A stretch of DNA of 64,000 nt from UMGS902 sp045580835 (GCA_045580835.1 JAZNOM010000048.1:1-64000), one strand, 5' to 3'; shown: positions 18,077 through 28,550, counted from the first letter of the stretch. Translations and numbers: made by a program. The notes: generated by a model not told the origin, from the letters alone.

Positions 18077-21000
18077 TTATTTTAAGCGATCACTTGTAGT
18101 AACAATCTGCACTTCACTTATATAAAGTGATGCATCGCCAATGTTGATTGAAATGGTATTGGTGTCGTCTTTGAGAACAACGGGAATATAAACGCAATCC
18201 GAAGCTCCGTCGGACACTGCAGCACCTGTCTTGTAGAAGGGAACAGTACGGAAGTTGTCACCATTTACAGTTATCGCACCGTCTACAATGCCGCCGCTAA
18301 TATTTGCAAAGTAAACCTTGAGCCATACTTCTTTATCCGAGTAACCATTTACTGTAATATCAATTTTGCTGTCATAGCGATTAGCAATGGCTGGGGTAGA
18401 AGTAATTTTTACGTCTGAAATACCGTTTACTTTGTACTCTTCAATACGAACAATTTCAATTTCGTCCACAATTGCATATCCGTACGAACTCTGTTCGGGT
18501 ACAAGCAAACCAATTTCCATGGCTTCACTTTCTGCAACAAAAACAAGCTCGCGCTTTACAAATTCAGGCTGATAGTGGATGCCAACAGTCTGCATGGTAG
18601 ACGAACCGGGAGTTTTTGCGAAGAGCTTGGCAGAGGAGTTGTTCGCAGCGATTACATATGCGCTCATCTTATAGGTTGTACCTTTGGTAAGTCCGGTAAC
18701 GGTTGTATAAACACCGTTGTCCTCGTTGCCAACATTTACTTGGGCTGCACATTCACCCCAGTATGCAAAATCTGTAACGGAAACACTCGAAGAATCGCCA
18801 ATAGTTTTGTAGCCGCCGAGCTTTCCATCCTCAAAATCACCATTAATAACCGAAACAGCATCAAAGGTTTTAAGTTTGGTCTTGGGAATATAATAGTTGT
18901 CGCCCTCAATCTTACCGCCGTTTTGCAAGAGTAACCACTCAAAGTTGTCACGGTAGAGGTCGATTACACTTGCGATGGAATAGCGTTCGGGGAGTCCCTC
19001 TGCAAACATCCATACGCCAAAAACAGTGTCTGGAACTGCTTTATTAACAATCATACCCTTGCCGTCTTGCCATGTAACGGCTTTGGCTTCTTCGGGGATT
19101 GCATCCATACCACCGATAATGCCGAGTACAGGAAGCATAATTGTGCCGCGAGTATCATATCCGCAAAGGGAAAGAATTTTCGCAGTTTCTATGTAGTCGC
19201 CTTCGCCGTAGAGAAGCGCTAAAATCATAAATGCAAAGTTAACTTCGCAGCGCCCCTGTACATTAGTGGATTTACCGGTGTGGAGATAATAGAAGCGGCG
19301 AGCACATTCTTCTTCGGCTGCCATAATTGCATAGCGCCAATTGTTAGGATATCTTGCATAAAGCTCGTGTGCCATTTCAACGACTTCACGCTCATAGGAA
19401 TTTTCAGGGAAGATTTCGGTTGCCCTATTAATAAGAGTAGGAATATCGTTTTCAAAATACGCCATTGAAGACATTGCTGTAATAAAGTCAAGCCAACGTA
19501 CATTGTCAGAGTCACCGGTTACACGACCGTAAGCTCGTGTGAGGTCGAGCGCAAGGTTAGGCATACCTGCGGCAGCCATGCCAAGACCGTCATTACCTAT
19601 CCAAGGTTCCTGGCACCAGGAGTATGCGTTTCCGTACTCTGCCATACCGAGATAGGGAGTAATGTAACCGTACTTGGTTGCGAGAGCGTAGGCACCGTTA
19701 TAACGTGCACCGCCGCCCATGTCCCAAGGGGCATATTTTACCCAACCGTCGGTGATTACCTTGGTAGTAAATGTGCCGTAATTATCGCGCATGTCACGGA
19801 GAATATGCTGACCAAGTATGTCAATAGAATAAGCATCGGCAATCCAGTTGTCCCACATCTGTGTTTCGTCATTCCTGTAAAGCTTAATAATCTTTGTGTG
19901 GTAGGGGTTGCCTGCAACGTCATTGCCGCGACAGATACCGAGCCACCACTCTTCAGGCATAGCTACTCTTGGAGAGCCGTCTTTGTTCCAAACATATTTG
20001 TAGTCGGAGAGGAAGCCGATTATCTGACCGAGGAAGCCTGCTGTGGTTTTGTCCATATAATCAGCCTTTGAAATAACATAGTAATCGTCTACTGTGCTAA
20101 TGGGAGCAACTTTGGGAGTTGACACGATTGGCTTTTTAAGTTCTATGGACGAGAGTGCGACCTTCTCTGCATTAGCAAGGTCGGCAATAGAGAACACACC
20201 TGCATCCGAGAGGTTAACATAAACAGCTTTATCATTCTTTGCTGTTGAGTAAAGAGCGTTGAAAGAGATGCGGAATGCATCGCCGCGTACAAATTCGGAA
20301 GAAGCGGAATCGCTATCACTTATGCCTATCTTCTTCGCAAGTGCAAAGGGATTGTTCCATGCAAAGTCGCCCTCGGCATCCTTGTATCCGATTGCACGAA
20401 GCATAAATGTTAGAAACTGCATTTCGTCAACAACACCGTCAGGGTCGAACTTTGTTGCACTTCTGCCGGAAGTAATGTTGTTGGTGTAAGCATAGCCTAC
20501 ATAATTCTTCGCCCATTCAGGAACATCATTAAAAGGATGAGAGTATGTTCCCGCTTTTACCTCAGCTTCTTTACCGAGAAAACGGATAACTTGTACCACT
20601 GTCTGGATTCTGGTCATTTTGTCGGTAAGACCAAAGTTAGTACCTGTAGTGTCATATCCTTGCGCAAGCCCGAGAGAGTAAAGCCCTCTTGCACATGCAT
20701 AGTCATTATTAATATCGGGTTTTGTTATAGTTGCAGAAACGTCGGATTCAATAGCTTTCATGGCAAAACCTGTCTGGTCGATAAATGAAACATCGGCAAA
20801 TGCTAATGTATTGTAAATAAGCTCTGCCTTTCCGCTATATGCGCCTATCGCAACGGTTGAGGCGTTAAAGGAACCACCGTTCAATTTTACAGTAGCATTG
20901 CCGCTTACATTATCAGCTTTAGAAACAGTAATATTAACATTTGAAAACGAACCGCCGATAATATTAATGTTGACATTTCCGCCAATGGTTGCATTAGCAG

Positions 21001-21760
21001 CAGATGAAGATGTAATGCTGATAGGAGCTGATGTAGTGCCGAGGAAAGAGCCGCCGTTAATTGTAAGGTTTACGTTTCCTTTAATTGGTGCAGCAGAGGC
21101 AAGCATTATGTTGCCTTCAAGTGTACCGCCGTTAAAGGTGATAGAAACATCGTTATTTATAGTAGTTTTAGTACCGCGGTTGCCGCCACGGATTATCTGC
21201 CAAGAGCCGCCGTTTATAACGAGAGTGCCGCCTTTAGTTGCGTCACACACTGCGTAAGAATCGTTAAAAGAGCCAAGAGTAATACCGAGCCACTGATATG
21301 AAGCATCGGCACGCATACTTTCAACGCCTTCACCAAAAGTTACGGTGTTACCGTTACATGTGATTGCACGTGCACGGTTGTCAACAACCTCTAAAATAAT
21401 GTTATCAAAAGTGGTATCACCGCCAAGTGAAATAGGATTAGCATTCTTGTCGGAGAAAATCATTTTTGCATTGTTTGTACGGCGATAGTCAACGCCGTTG
21501 TAAAGAGAGGTGATAAGAATCTCGCCGCTATATGCAGGACAAACGGAGTTTGAAATTGTTAGGGGACCTGAAACAACTACAGTGCCGCCGCTTGTAAGCA
21601 TTCCTGTAGCTGCTTCAAGAGTTGCTACAGGAGTTTTTGCACTCATGCCGTCGCCTGTACCACCATCGGCAACAAAAACAACGTCAGCAGCAAAAGCTGA
21701 TATTGCTAAAGCTGCACAAAAAGTGAGCAAAACGAACAAAAACTTTATTTTTTTCTTCAT
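18077..21760 (-). CDS. Giant secreted protein: beta-helix module, SLH repeats and ADP-ribosylglycohydrolase-like domain
   Basis: A 1227-residue exported protein with signal peptide 1-24 (FLFVLLTFCAALAISAFAA). Residues 25-340 are the shared module (GGTVVVSGPLTI, then repeated INGGSF rungs). SLH-type repeats at 350-520 (FNDVPEWAKNYVGYAYTNN, FDPDGVVDEMQFLTFMLRA) anchor it to the wall. Residues 570-925 resemble an ADP-ribosylglycohydrolase/DraG fold: AGFLGQIIGFLSD, WIGNDGLGMAAAGMPNLAL, FENDIPTLINRATEIFPENS, NFAFMILALLYGEGDY, LCGYDTRGT. The usual metal-binding acids are altered (GYDTD is GYDTR, and the DDTD-like motif reads NDETQ), so classical ADP-ribose hydrolysis is doubtful. Residues 930-1085 resemble a carbohydrate-binding beta-sandwich (VINGDFEDGKLGGYKTIGDS). 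It heads a two-gene operon with paralogue A. Confidence 0.75.
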   Translation of the reverse strand: MKKKIKFLFVLLTFCAALAISAFAADVVFVADGGTGDGMSAKTPVATLEAATGMLTSGGTVVVSGPLTISNSVCPAYSGEILITSLYNGVDYRRTNNAKMIFSDKNANPISLGGDTTFDNIILEVVDNRARAITCNGNTVTFGEGVESMRADASYQWLGITLGSFNDSYAVCDATKGGTLVINGGSWQIIRGGNRGTKTTINNDVSITFNGGTLEGNIMLASAAPIKGNVNLTINGGSFLGTTSAPISITSSSAANATIGGNVNINIIGGSFSNVNITVSKADNVSGNATVKLNGGSFNASTVAIGAYSGKAELIYNTLAFADVSFIDQTGFAMKAIESDVSATITKPDINNDYACARGLYSLGLAQGYDTTGTNFGLTDKMTRIQTVVQVIRFLGKEAEVKAGTYSHPFNDVPEWAKNYVGYAYTNNITSGRSATKFDPDGVVDEMQFLTFMLRAIGYKDAEGDFAWNNPFALAKKIGISDSDSASSEFVRGDAFRISFNALYSTAKNDKAVYVNLSDAGVFSIADLANAEKVALSSIELKKPIVSTPKVAPISTVDDYYVISKADYMDKTTAGFLGQIIGFLSDYKYVWNKDGSPRVAMPEEWWLGICRGNDVAGNPYHTKIIKLYRNDETQMWDNWIADAYSIDILGQHILRDMRDNYGTFTTKVITDGWVKYAPWDMGGGARYNGAYALATKYGYITPYLGMAEYGNAYSWCQEPWIGNDGLGMAAAGMPNLALDLTRAYGRVTGDSDNVRWLDFITAMSSMAYFENDIPTLINRATEIFPENSYEREVVEMAHELYARYPNNWRYAIMAAEEECARRFYYLHTGKSTNVQGRCEVNFAFMILALLYGEGDYIETAKILSLCGYDTRGTIMLPVLGIIGGMDAIPEEAKAVTWQDGKGMIVNKAVPDTVFGVWMFAEGLPERYSIASVIDLYRDNFEWLLLQNGGKIEGDNYYIPKTKLKTFDAVSVINGDFEDGKLGGYKTIGDSSSVSVTDFAYWGECAAQVNVGNEDNGVYTTVTGLTKGTTYKMSAYVIAANNSSAKLFAKTPGSSTMQTVGIHYQPEFVKRELVFVAESEAMEIGLLVPEQSSYGYAIVDEIEIVRIEEYKVNGISDVKITSTPAIANRYDSKIDITVNGYSDKEVWLKVYFANISGGIVDGAITVNGDNFRTVPFYKTGAAVSDGASDCVYIPVVLKDDTNTISINIGDASLYISEVQIVTTSDRLK

Positions 21761-22013
21761 TTTTCAATATTCCTTTCGAAAACTATTATACAAATACATT
21801 GTAGTTTAACAGACCAATTTATAGCAAGGTATTATTTGGACATTTTTATTGTATTTTTCTTGAAAAAGCCTTTACTTCCTTATTTATAAAGTTAACAGTC
21901 GCTATAAACATCAAAAAATACAATAATATAATTTAAAAATTACATTGTTGAAAAAAAACACAGATGATACTATTAATGTAGCTAACTATAAATTTTCACG
22001 GAGATGCATCAAT

Positions 22014-23744
22014 ATGAGTTTCAAATTCAAGGTATCCGGCATAACAGTCGGTGGATTTACAAAGGAAGTAAAATACGGTGTAGAAGAAAACGGTGATACG
22101 ATTAAGCTTGTCGTACGTAAGGAAGAGCTTATTTCTCCCCGATTTGAGAATTTAAAAATCGAATCAAGCCTTACTGTGGCTCATGCCGGCGACAAAGGAT
22201 ACATGTTTTATCCTACTGATTTTCGCAATGGATTTGTAATGACTCGCTTTGATGTCGAGCGCCCCAACACACTTTTTCGTACCTGGCCAACGGCTATGCT
22301 AACTGCAGGTATGTGCGGCAATGAAAATGCTGTTTTTGTACGTATTGACGGTGAAGCGTTTGACGGACGTTTTGAAATTCAATACAAGGATGGCGTTTAT
22401 ACAATTTGTCCTGAATTTCGTTTTGATGGCGATGAACCGGACGAGGATGTTATTGTTACATATAAGCGCATGCCTAACGCAACATACGCCGACATGGCAA
22501 AGGTACACCGTAAGTATCAGATGGATTTTTGCGGATGCCGTCCGCTTCGCGAAAGAGTAGAGGAACGTGAGCATCTCCGCCGCGCGGTTGATATGGTTGA
22601 AATTCGAGTGCGTATGGGATGGAAGCCGATTCCTACTCCGGTGCGTCATCAAAATCTTGAAAATGAGCCTGAAATGTATGTTGCTTGCACTGTAGACGCA
22701 CTCAATAAGATAGTTGACAGTTTGCAGGCAAAGGGCGTAAAGGATGCAGAACTTTGTCTTGTAGGTTGGGGCGAGGGCGGTCATGACGGACGTTTTCCCC
22801 AGCAGTATCCCTGCGATGAGCGATTTGGCGGAGATGTAGAACTTCGCAAGTTTATTGCAAAGGCGCAACGCATGGGTTACCATGTGGTTTGTCATACAGT
22901 AACGTGCGGTGCATATGAGATTGCAAACAATTTTGACCGTAATCTGTTAACCAAAAAAAAGGGTCCTAATGGTGACCTTGTACCCTATGTGCGTGAGCAT
23001 TACATTGAAAAAGGTCTTAATGGTGGCGAGCCCTATCATCTTTGTGCAAAAACTGCATATGAAAACTATGCAGTACATACTTTCCCAAAAGTGCGCGGAT
23101 ACGGTTTTGCCGGCATTCACTACAATGACGAGCTTACTGCGTACATTCCCGAAAAGTGCTATGACCCCAATCACCCCTGTACGCGTAAGGAGGCGTGGGA
23201 ATATCACCGCAAGGTAGCAAGACTCTGCCGTGACCTCTTCGGAGGCTTCCAGTCCGAGGGTTGGATGGACTACATGGCGGATGAAATGGATGCTATACTT
23301 TATATAGGTTGTAATTCCAAGGTATCGCATGATATTAACCCTCTTTACGATGAGGTAATTCCTTTCTGGCAACTTGTATACCATGGAATTATTCTCTCCA
23401 ATCCCACTGCACAGACTATTAACTACCCCGTAAAGGAAAGATATCAGAATCTCAAATTCATTGAGTATGGCGGCAGACCGCTTATGTACTTCAACTCCAA
23501 GTTTGGTGCCGACCGCAACTGGATGGGCGACCTCGATTTGCATAGTCAAACAGAAGAACAAATTGAAATCGGAACTGATGCAGTTAAGACTGCTTACGAT
23601 GAATACCAGCCTCTTAAACATCTTCAGTATGAGTTTATGGAAAATCACGAAAAACTTTCAGAAGGTGTGTACAGAACCACTTATTCTGACGGTACAATGG
23701 TAACCGTTGACTATAATAGCGAAACATATACGGTAGAAAAATAG
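22014..23744 (+). CDS. Putative glycoside hydrolase-like protein, paralogue B
   Basis: A 576-residue cytoplasmic-type protein clearly paralogous to 16228-18063 throughout: VRMGWKPIPTPVRHQ, AELCLVGWGEGGHDGRFPQ, HTVTCGAYEIANNFD, GFAGIHYNDELTAYIPEKC, GGFQSEGWMDYMADEMDA and HLQYEFMENHEKLSEGVYRT all have near-identical counterparts. It ends shortly after VDYNSETYTVEK, lacking the 35-residue tail of paralogue A. ATG 22014 with GGAG 10 bases upstream is preferred to the in-frame TTG at 21945. The next giant gene starts 11 bases after its stop. The conserved acidic pairs suggest an enzyme; the substrate is unknown. Confidence 0.6.
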   Translation: MSFKFKVSGITVGGFTKEVKYGVEENGDTIKLVVRKEELISPRFENLKIESSLTVAHAGDKGYMFYPTDFRNGFVMTRFDVERPNTLFRTWPTAMLTAGMCGNENAVFVRIDGEAFDGRFEIQYKDGVYTICPEFRFDGDEPDEDVIVTYKRMPNATYADMAKVHRKYQMDFCGCRPLRERVEEREHLRRAVDMVEIRVRMGWKPIPTPVRHQNLENEPEMYVACTVDALNKIVDSLQAKGVKDAELCLVGWGEGGHDGRFPQQYPCDERFGGDVELRKFIAKAQRMGYHVVCHTVTCGAYEIANNFDRNLLTKKKGPNGDLVPYVREHYIEKGLNGGEPYHLCAKTAYENYAVHTFPKVRGYGFAGIHYNDELTAYIPEKCYDPNHPCTRKEAWEYHRKVARLCRDLFGGFQSEGWMDYMADEMDAILYIGCNSKVSHDINPLYDEVIPFWQLVYHGIILSNPTAQTINYPVKERYQNLKFIEYGGRPLMYFNSKFGADRNWMGDLDLHSQTEEQIEIGTDAVKTAYDEYQPLKHLQYEFMENHEKLSEGVYRTTYSDGTMVTVDYNSETYTVEK

Positions 23745-23755
23745 GAAGGTTTTTT

Positions 23756-26700
23756 ATGAAAAAGTATTTCAAACTGCTTGTTACCCTATGTGTAATTGCG
23801 TTTATGCTTGCGTTCACCGTAGCAGCGGCAACTGATTTTACCGGATATACTAAAATTTCAACCGCTGACGAATTGCTTGCGCTTATGAATTCAAAAAACG
23901 CAGTAACAGGTAAGTACTATCTTGCCAATGATATTGACCTTACCGGCAAAACGCAGTCGCCAATCGGCGAACCGGACGGCAAATCGTTCGGTACTACGGC
24001 ATCTCCTGCTATTTTTGACGGTAACGGACATACTGTAAAGGGTGTCAATATCAGCGGCAGTGCACATATCGGATTTTTCGGTGTAATTGATAATGCCGAG
24101 ATTCGCAACCTTACGATTGAGGGTACGATAAAAGCAAGTGGCTCAAATGTCGGCGGTCTTGTTGCGTATGCCAAGACAAAAGCCGTGATTGAAAATTGCA
24201 CAAATAACTGTAGCGTTACCGCTTCGGGTACCGGTGCAAATGTCGGAGGTATTCTTGGCAATACCGAGGGTTCTTCCATGGTAAACCTCAAACTGTCAAA
24301 CTGTATAAACGACGGCGACATTGTGGCATACCGAGTTGTCGGCGGCATTGTCGGACATGTTCAGCGTGCTAAAAATAGTACGGTGCTTATTGAAAAATGC
24401 ACAAACAACGGCAGTGTTTCTGCAACCTGCACCGGCACATCCTCATCTGAATATACCAAGGTTGGCGGCATTTTGGGTGCATCTAATCTTGGATCTACAA
24501 GCGCAACTGTAACAAGCTTTAAAATTACAAAGTGTATTAATGGCGGTGAGGTAAAGGGGTATTTCTTTATAGGCGGTATTTTGGGCGAACTTGTAGGAAC
24601 TGATAAAACTAATGCAAATGTTTATGATAAAGCGAAGTTCCACATTACCGAATGCCTAAACTCCGGGAATGTTATTTCAACCAGAAGCGGCTCCAGCGGT
24701 GGTGCACGTTGTGGCGGTATTATCGGTTACGGTGTCGACATCGGTAACATAACCGACTGCCTCAATATAGGTACTGTTTCTGCAAAACGCGTGCAGGTAG
24801 GCGGCCTTTTTGGGTATGCTGATTCCTTCTTTGGCGCAAAGAATAATTTAAACCGCGGTCAGGTTTTGTTAAACGGTGTTGCTGAAACGACTAGCGACTA
24901 TGTAAACTCAATCGGCGGATATATGCCCGGAAGACCCTATGGTGTCAATTACTATATGGGAACAAAGCAAGGTAAGGACTGGGAACACTCATCAACCAAA
25001 GCGAAAACCACACAGTATAATGAATCGCTATTCGCAAATCTTAACGAAAGCGGCAACTGGACAAATGCAGAGCTGCCAATGCTCGTTGAATATGCGATAC
25101 TTGCATGCGAACATGAAAATGTCAACTTTACAAAGAGCGGAAATAGCATCGTCTTTACATGTGCTTTATGTGACAAAGCGGTATACACCGACACTGCTGC
25201 TATAACACGGGTTTACGTTGACTATGAAAACGGTGTTCCGGCAGCTGTCGGTAAGGATGTCGGCACCGCTTCGGCTCCTTTTAAGTCTATTGAAGAAGCC
25301 TTTAAATATGTTGCAATTGCCGCAGAAATTAAGAATACCGATGCAAAGATTACCATAAGCGGCAAGGCGGTGCTCAAAGATACATTTGAAACTCCTAAAA
25401 CTGACCGAACTATCATCGTAACAGGCGGCAACTTCCACTACGGCGGCGAACTAATTGCAAATCGTCATTTAAACCTCGGTGGTCCTATAGTGTTTGAAAA
25501 CCTTACATTTACCTCTGCAGCTACAGAAGCGCGTATCAATGCGCAGAATAACAAACTCGTAATGGGCGAGGGAATTGTAATGGCAAACGCATCCGCTAGC
25601 GCAAAAACAAATTCTGAGCTGCCATTTGCGGTAAACAATGTAAAGATGTTTGTTTCGGGTGGCTTTTATCATAGTATCCCTGATACTATGAACACGGATA
25701 TCTCTATTCGCTCAGGCGAATACTATGTTGTTAGTGGTTGGAACGCAACTAATTCCAAAGATGCTACACAGGGTACTGCAAAGATTACTGTTGGTAAAAC
25801 AAATGCAAATGACACTCTTAAAATCTGTGACCTCGTTGCATTTTCAACCGTTGCACAGACACGTCTTACAGCGGATTCTACTGTAACTGTTATAATTGAC
25901 GGCGATGTTGATATCGGACGTCTTATGATGAGTGAGCGCGAGAAGACAACAAATACAGTTGCTGCAAATTATATTACACATCTTGTTATACGTGGCAATA
26001 TCAGCGCAAGTTATCGCAATGCCTACAAAGCACCTTACGGCTTTGATGTAACAGGCGGTTCGCACACCGATGATTCTCTTGGTTACCACACATTCTTTAT
26101 CTATACCGATGGGCGCGTAGACGGTGCGGTTCTTGCAGAGCACGCGTTTTTTGGCGGCAACGGATATATCGCCGATGATACGCTTACTACGGGTGGATAC
26201 AAGCCCGTGAGCGACGGCGGCGATGTTACAATGACGCAGCATACATACATGGAATATTGTGCTACCTATATGGGCGGTCACGCAGACGGCAATGATGCCG
26301 ATACACTTTGTGATGAGTGCGGGGCGGACACTGCGTGCGACCATGCAAACGCTGTTTTGGTTGTAGTAAGTGAGTCTACTTGTACAGTCAACGGCTACGA
26401 GTACACATTCTGCCATGATTGCGGTTTGATTGTGAGTGAAAGAGAACTTCCGCTTGACTTTGCAAAGCACAATTACGCTTGGGAGGCAGTTGATGGGGGA
26501 TATCGCTATGTTTGTTTGTTGAATGAAGAGCATATACACTCTACTTATAACAAAAGAATAAATGAGTTTTATGTTTCCGGCAAAGGCAAAGCAGATGGTG
26601 GTTTCTCTGCTGACTATCCGTCAAATGATTTTGATACTGTAATGAAACTCGCAGCAGCAAGCAGCGAGCCGACTACGGTATACATCATCGGCAGCATCGC

Positions 26701-28540
26701 CTTGATTGATAATGACAGTACCGAACACGCTGTATATATTGAGCCTGAACACGCGAACACTATTACTATCCGTGGGTACAAAGATGCGTCCGGTATTTTA
26801 GAGATGAATATGCACAGTGCAAGGCTTGAATATGTTCTCTCGGGCAACACCACATTCGAGCAGATAGAGTTCAATACCGGCATTTCTACAAATTCTTTCT
26901 ATATTTCCGCTCGCCATAATCATCTTGTGATGGGGGACAGAATTACATCATCATTTGGACGTAACACCAGCACAACTTCAAATAGTGGTAAACTTATAGT
27001 TATTGGCGGATGTGATAATAGCATTGACAGTTCCAAATGTGACAAAACCGACACTCACATCACTATAGAGTCTGGTACATATTATATGGTAATCGGTGGT
27101 TCCAGCATTAAGGGGTGTGGACTTATAAACGGTACTATCAATATTGATGTTCTTGGAGACATTGTAGTAGGTGGCGTAGTTACAAACCAAAACGGATTTG
27201 TAGACCGACAGTTTATCCTCGGTTGCCACAGTGCGGATGCCGGTGATATATCTATGGTTATTGATGGCAACATTACTTGTACTAATGCCTTTTGTATTGG
27301 CTCTTACGGTATAAAAACAGAAAACGAGCAAAGTTCATGTCGAACGGTAGGTGATATTTCTATCGTTATTAAGAGCGGCTATATTCTTGACTATTCATTC
27401 AGCGGACGTTCGGATAGAACTTACATTTATGATGACGAATTCGCAAAAGTGTATGACCCCACTGCAGGCGCACTCGAAACTGCCGATTTGGTTGTTTTTC
27501 CGCTTGGAAATTCACATTCCCATGCAATTCGCGGCGGTGTGATGAAAACAGTTGATAGTTTGAATATTTACTACAATACTAGTAATGATTCAGCAGTTCA
27601 ACTCGCCAATAGATTCCGTTTCACTCTTGGCGGTAGCGATAACTTTTATATGAATGTTCTTCCTGAAAAAACCTGCACAAGCGCATCCGGTAGGCACACT
27701 CCCTCAAATGATGGCGAAATAGTGCTTGAATCAACATGCCGTGGTGAGGGAAGTATAAAACATATTTGTGCAGTCTGCGGTTTGAATTACACAGAAAGCA
27801 TCGCTCGTATGGCTCACATTTACGGAAGCGAGACACAAGTGAGCGAGGCTAACTGTATTTCTCCTGCAATCTATACAAAGATTTGCACAAATGAAGGATG
27901 CGGATTTAGGAGCTATTCTTCAAGTGGCGAAGCGACAAATATTCATTCGTTTGAAAATGGTATCTGTAAGTTCTGTAACTTCAACAAGCAGACTATTTGT
28001 GCACATGAGAATCTTGGCGATATTGAAGAATACGTCAGCGGATGCGGTGTCGGAACAAAACAGATATGTCTTGATTGCGAAAAAGAGTTTATATCTGTCG
28101 AGAGTGCGGACCACAATTATGGAAAGTTTACTGTTACTGTAGAGCCTACCGAAAGCACTCCCGGTGTAAAGAGCCGTATCTGCCGTCGTTGCGGCAAGGT
28201 CGATACCGCGCTTTTGTACGCAGAGGGAAGCGTTTCTGCAAGTGAAGCGGTTGCTACCAATGCAGATGGCTCGCTATCTGATGTAGATGTGAATTTGCTG
28301 AAGCTTTCAAGTGTTGAAAAAGTTGCACTTAACGCCTTGCTTCAGGCAACTTCTTATGGCTCTGAAGTCAAGGTATCCTATTCGGCAAGTGATGCAGGAA
28401 CTGACATTACTTATAGCATACCGCTTCCTGCAGAATATGCTGCAATGAGAAATCTTAAAGTAGTTGTTAAAGACGAGGATGGCAAACTTCACACAATTGA
28501 CTTTAAGATCGAAAAAGGTTATATTGTTTTCACCTTTTAA
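23756..28540 (+). CDS. Giant secreted repeat protein with GLUG-like and CxxC-pair regions
   Basis: A 1594-residue exported protein with signal peptide about 1-24 (LLVTLCVIAFMLAFTVAAA). Residues 35-390 contain GLUG-like repeats (IGFFGVIDNAEIRNLTIEG, VGGLVAYAKTKAVIENCTNN, VGGIVGHVQ, IGGILGELVG). Residues 480-860 and 1010-1280 are beta-helix-like and related to the module of the other two giant proteins (SAPFKSIEEAFKYV, TIIVTGGNF). Between them lie short Cys-pair motifs that look like structural zinc or disulfide knuckles (CEHENVNF with CALCDK; CHDCG; CAVCG; CLDCEK; CRRCGK). The C-terminal 100 residues are a beta-sandwich without SLH, so attachment differs from its relatives. No catalytic motif is seen; adhesion or glycan binding is inferred. 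Confidence 0.7.
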   Translation: MKKYFKLLVTLCVIAFMLAFTVAAATDFTGYTKISTADELLALMNSKNAVTGKYYLANDIDLTGKTQSPIGEPDGKSFGTTASPAIFDGNGHTVKGVNISGSAHIGFFGVIDNAEIRNLTIEGTIKASGSNVGGLVAYAKTKAVIENCTNNCSVTASGTGANVGGILGNTEGSSMVNLKLSNCINDGDIVAYRVVGGIVGHVQRAKNSTVLIEKCTNNGSVSATCTGTSSSEYTKVGGILGASNLGSTSATVTSFKITKCINGGEVKGYFFIGGILGELVGTDKTNANVYDKAKFHITECLNSGNVISTRSGSSGGARCGGIIGYGVDIGNITDCLNIGTVSAKRVQVGGLFGYADSFFGAKNNLNRGQVLLNGVAETTSDYVNSIGGYMPGRPYGVNYYMGTKQGKDWEHSSTKAKTTQYNESLFANLNESGNWTNAELPMLVEYAILACEHENVNFTKSGNSIVFTCALCDKAVYTDTAAITRVYVDYENGVPAAVGKDVGTASAPFKSIEEAFKYVAIAAEIKNTDAKITISGKAVLKDTFETPKTDRTIIVTGGNFHYGGELIANRHLNLGGPIVFENLTFTSAATEARINAQNNKLVMGEGIVMANASASAKTNSELPFAVNNVKMFVSGGFYHSIPDTMNTDISIRSGEYYVVSGWNATNSKDATQGTAKITVGKTNANDTLKICDLVAFSTVAQTRLTADSTVTVIIDGDVDIGRLMMSEREKTTNTVAANYITHLVIRGNISASYRNAYKAPYGFDVTGGSHTDDSLGYHTFFIYTDGRVDGAVLAEHAFFGGNGYIADDTLTTGGYKPVSDGGDVTMTQHTYMEYCATYMGGHADGNDADTLCDECGADTACDHANAVLVVVSESTCTVNGYEYTFCHDCGLIVSERELPLDFAKHNYAWEAVDGGYRYVCLLNEEHIHSTYNKRINEFYVSGKGKADGGFSADYPSNDFDTVMKLAAASSEPTTVYIIGSIALIDNDSTEHAVYIEPEHANTITIRGYKDASGILEMNMHSARLEYVLSGNTTFEQIEFNTGISTNSFYISARHNHLVMGDRITSSFGRNTSTTSNSGKLIVIGGCDNSIDSSKCDKTDTHITIESGTYYMVIGGSSIKGCGLINGTINIDVLGDIVVGGVVTNQNGFVDRQFILGCHSADAGDISMVIDGNITCTNAFCIGSYGIKTENEQSSCRTVGDISIVIKSGYILDYSFSGRSDRTYIYDDEFAKVYDPTAGALETADLVVFPLGNSHSHAIRGGVMKTVDSLNIYYNTSNDSAVQLANRFRFTLGGSDNFYMNVLPEKTCTSASGRHTPSNDGEIVLESTCRGEGSIKHICAVCGLNYTESIARMAHIYGSETQVSEANCISPAIYTKICTNEGCGFRSYSSSGEATNIHSFENGICKFCNFNKQTICAHENLGDIEEYVSGCGVGTKQICLDCEKEFISVESADHNYGKFTVTVEPTESTPGVKSRICRRCGKVDTALLYAEGSVSASEAVATNADGSLSDVDVNLLKLSSVEKVALNALLQATSYGSEVKVSYSASDAGTDITYSIPLPAEYAAMRNLKVVVKDEDGKLHTIDFKIEKGYIVFTF

Positions 28541-28550
28541 AAAATATAAA

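Noticed and set aside
22299..23648. Two long minus-strand open frames (198 and 233 codons) opposite paralogue B
   Set aside because: They follow codon-position bias of the true gene, lack ribosome binding sites, and do not resemble known proteins.
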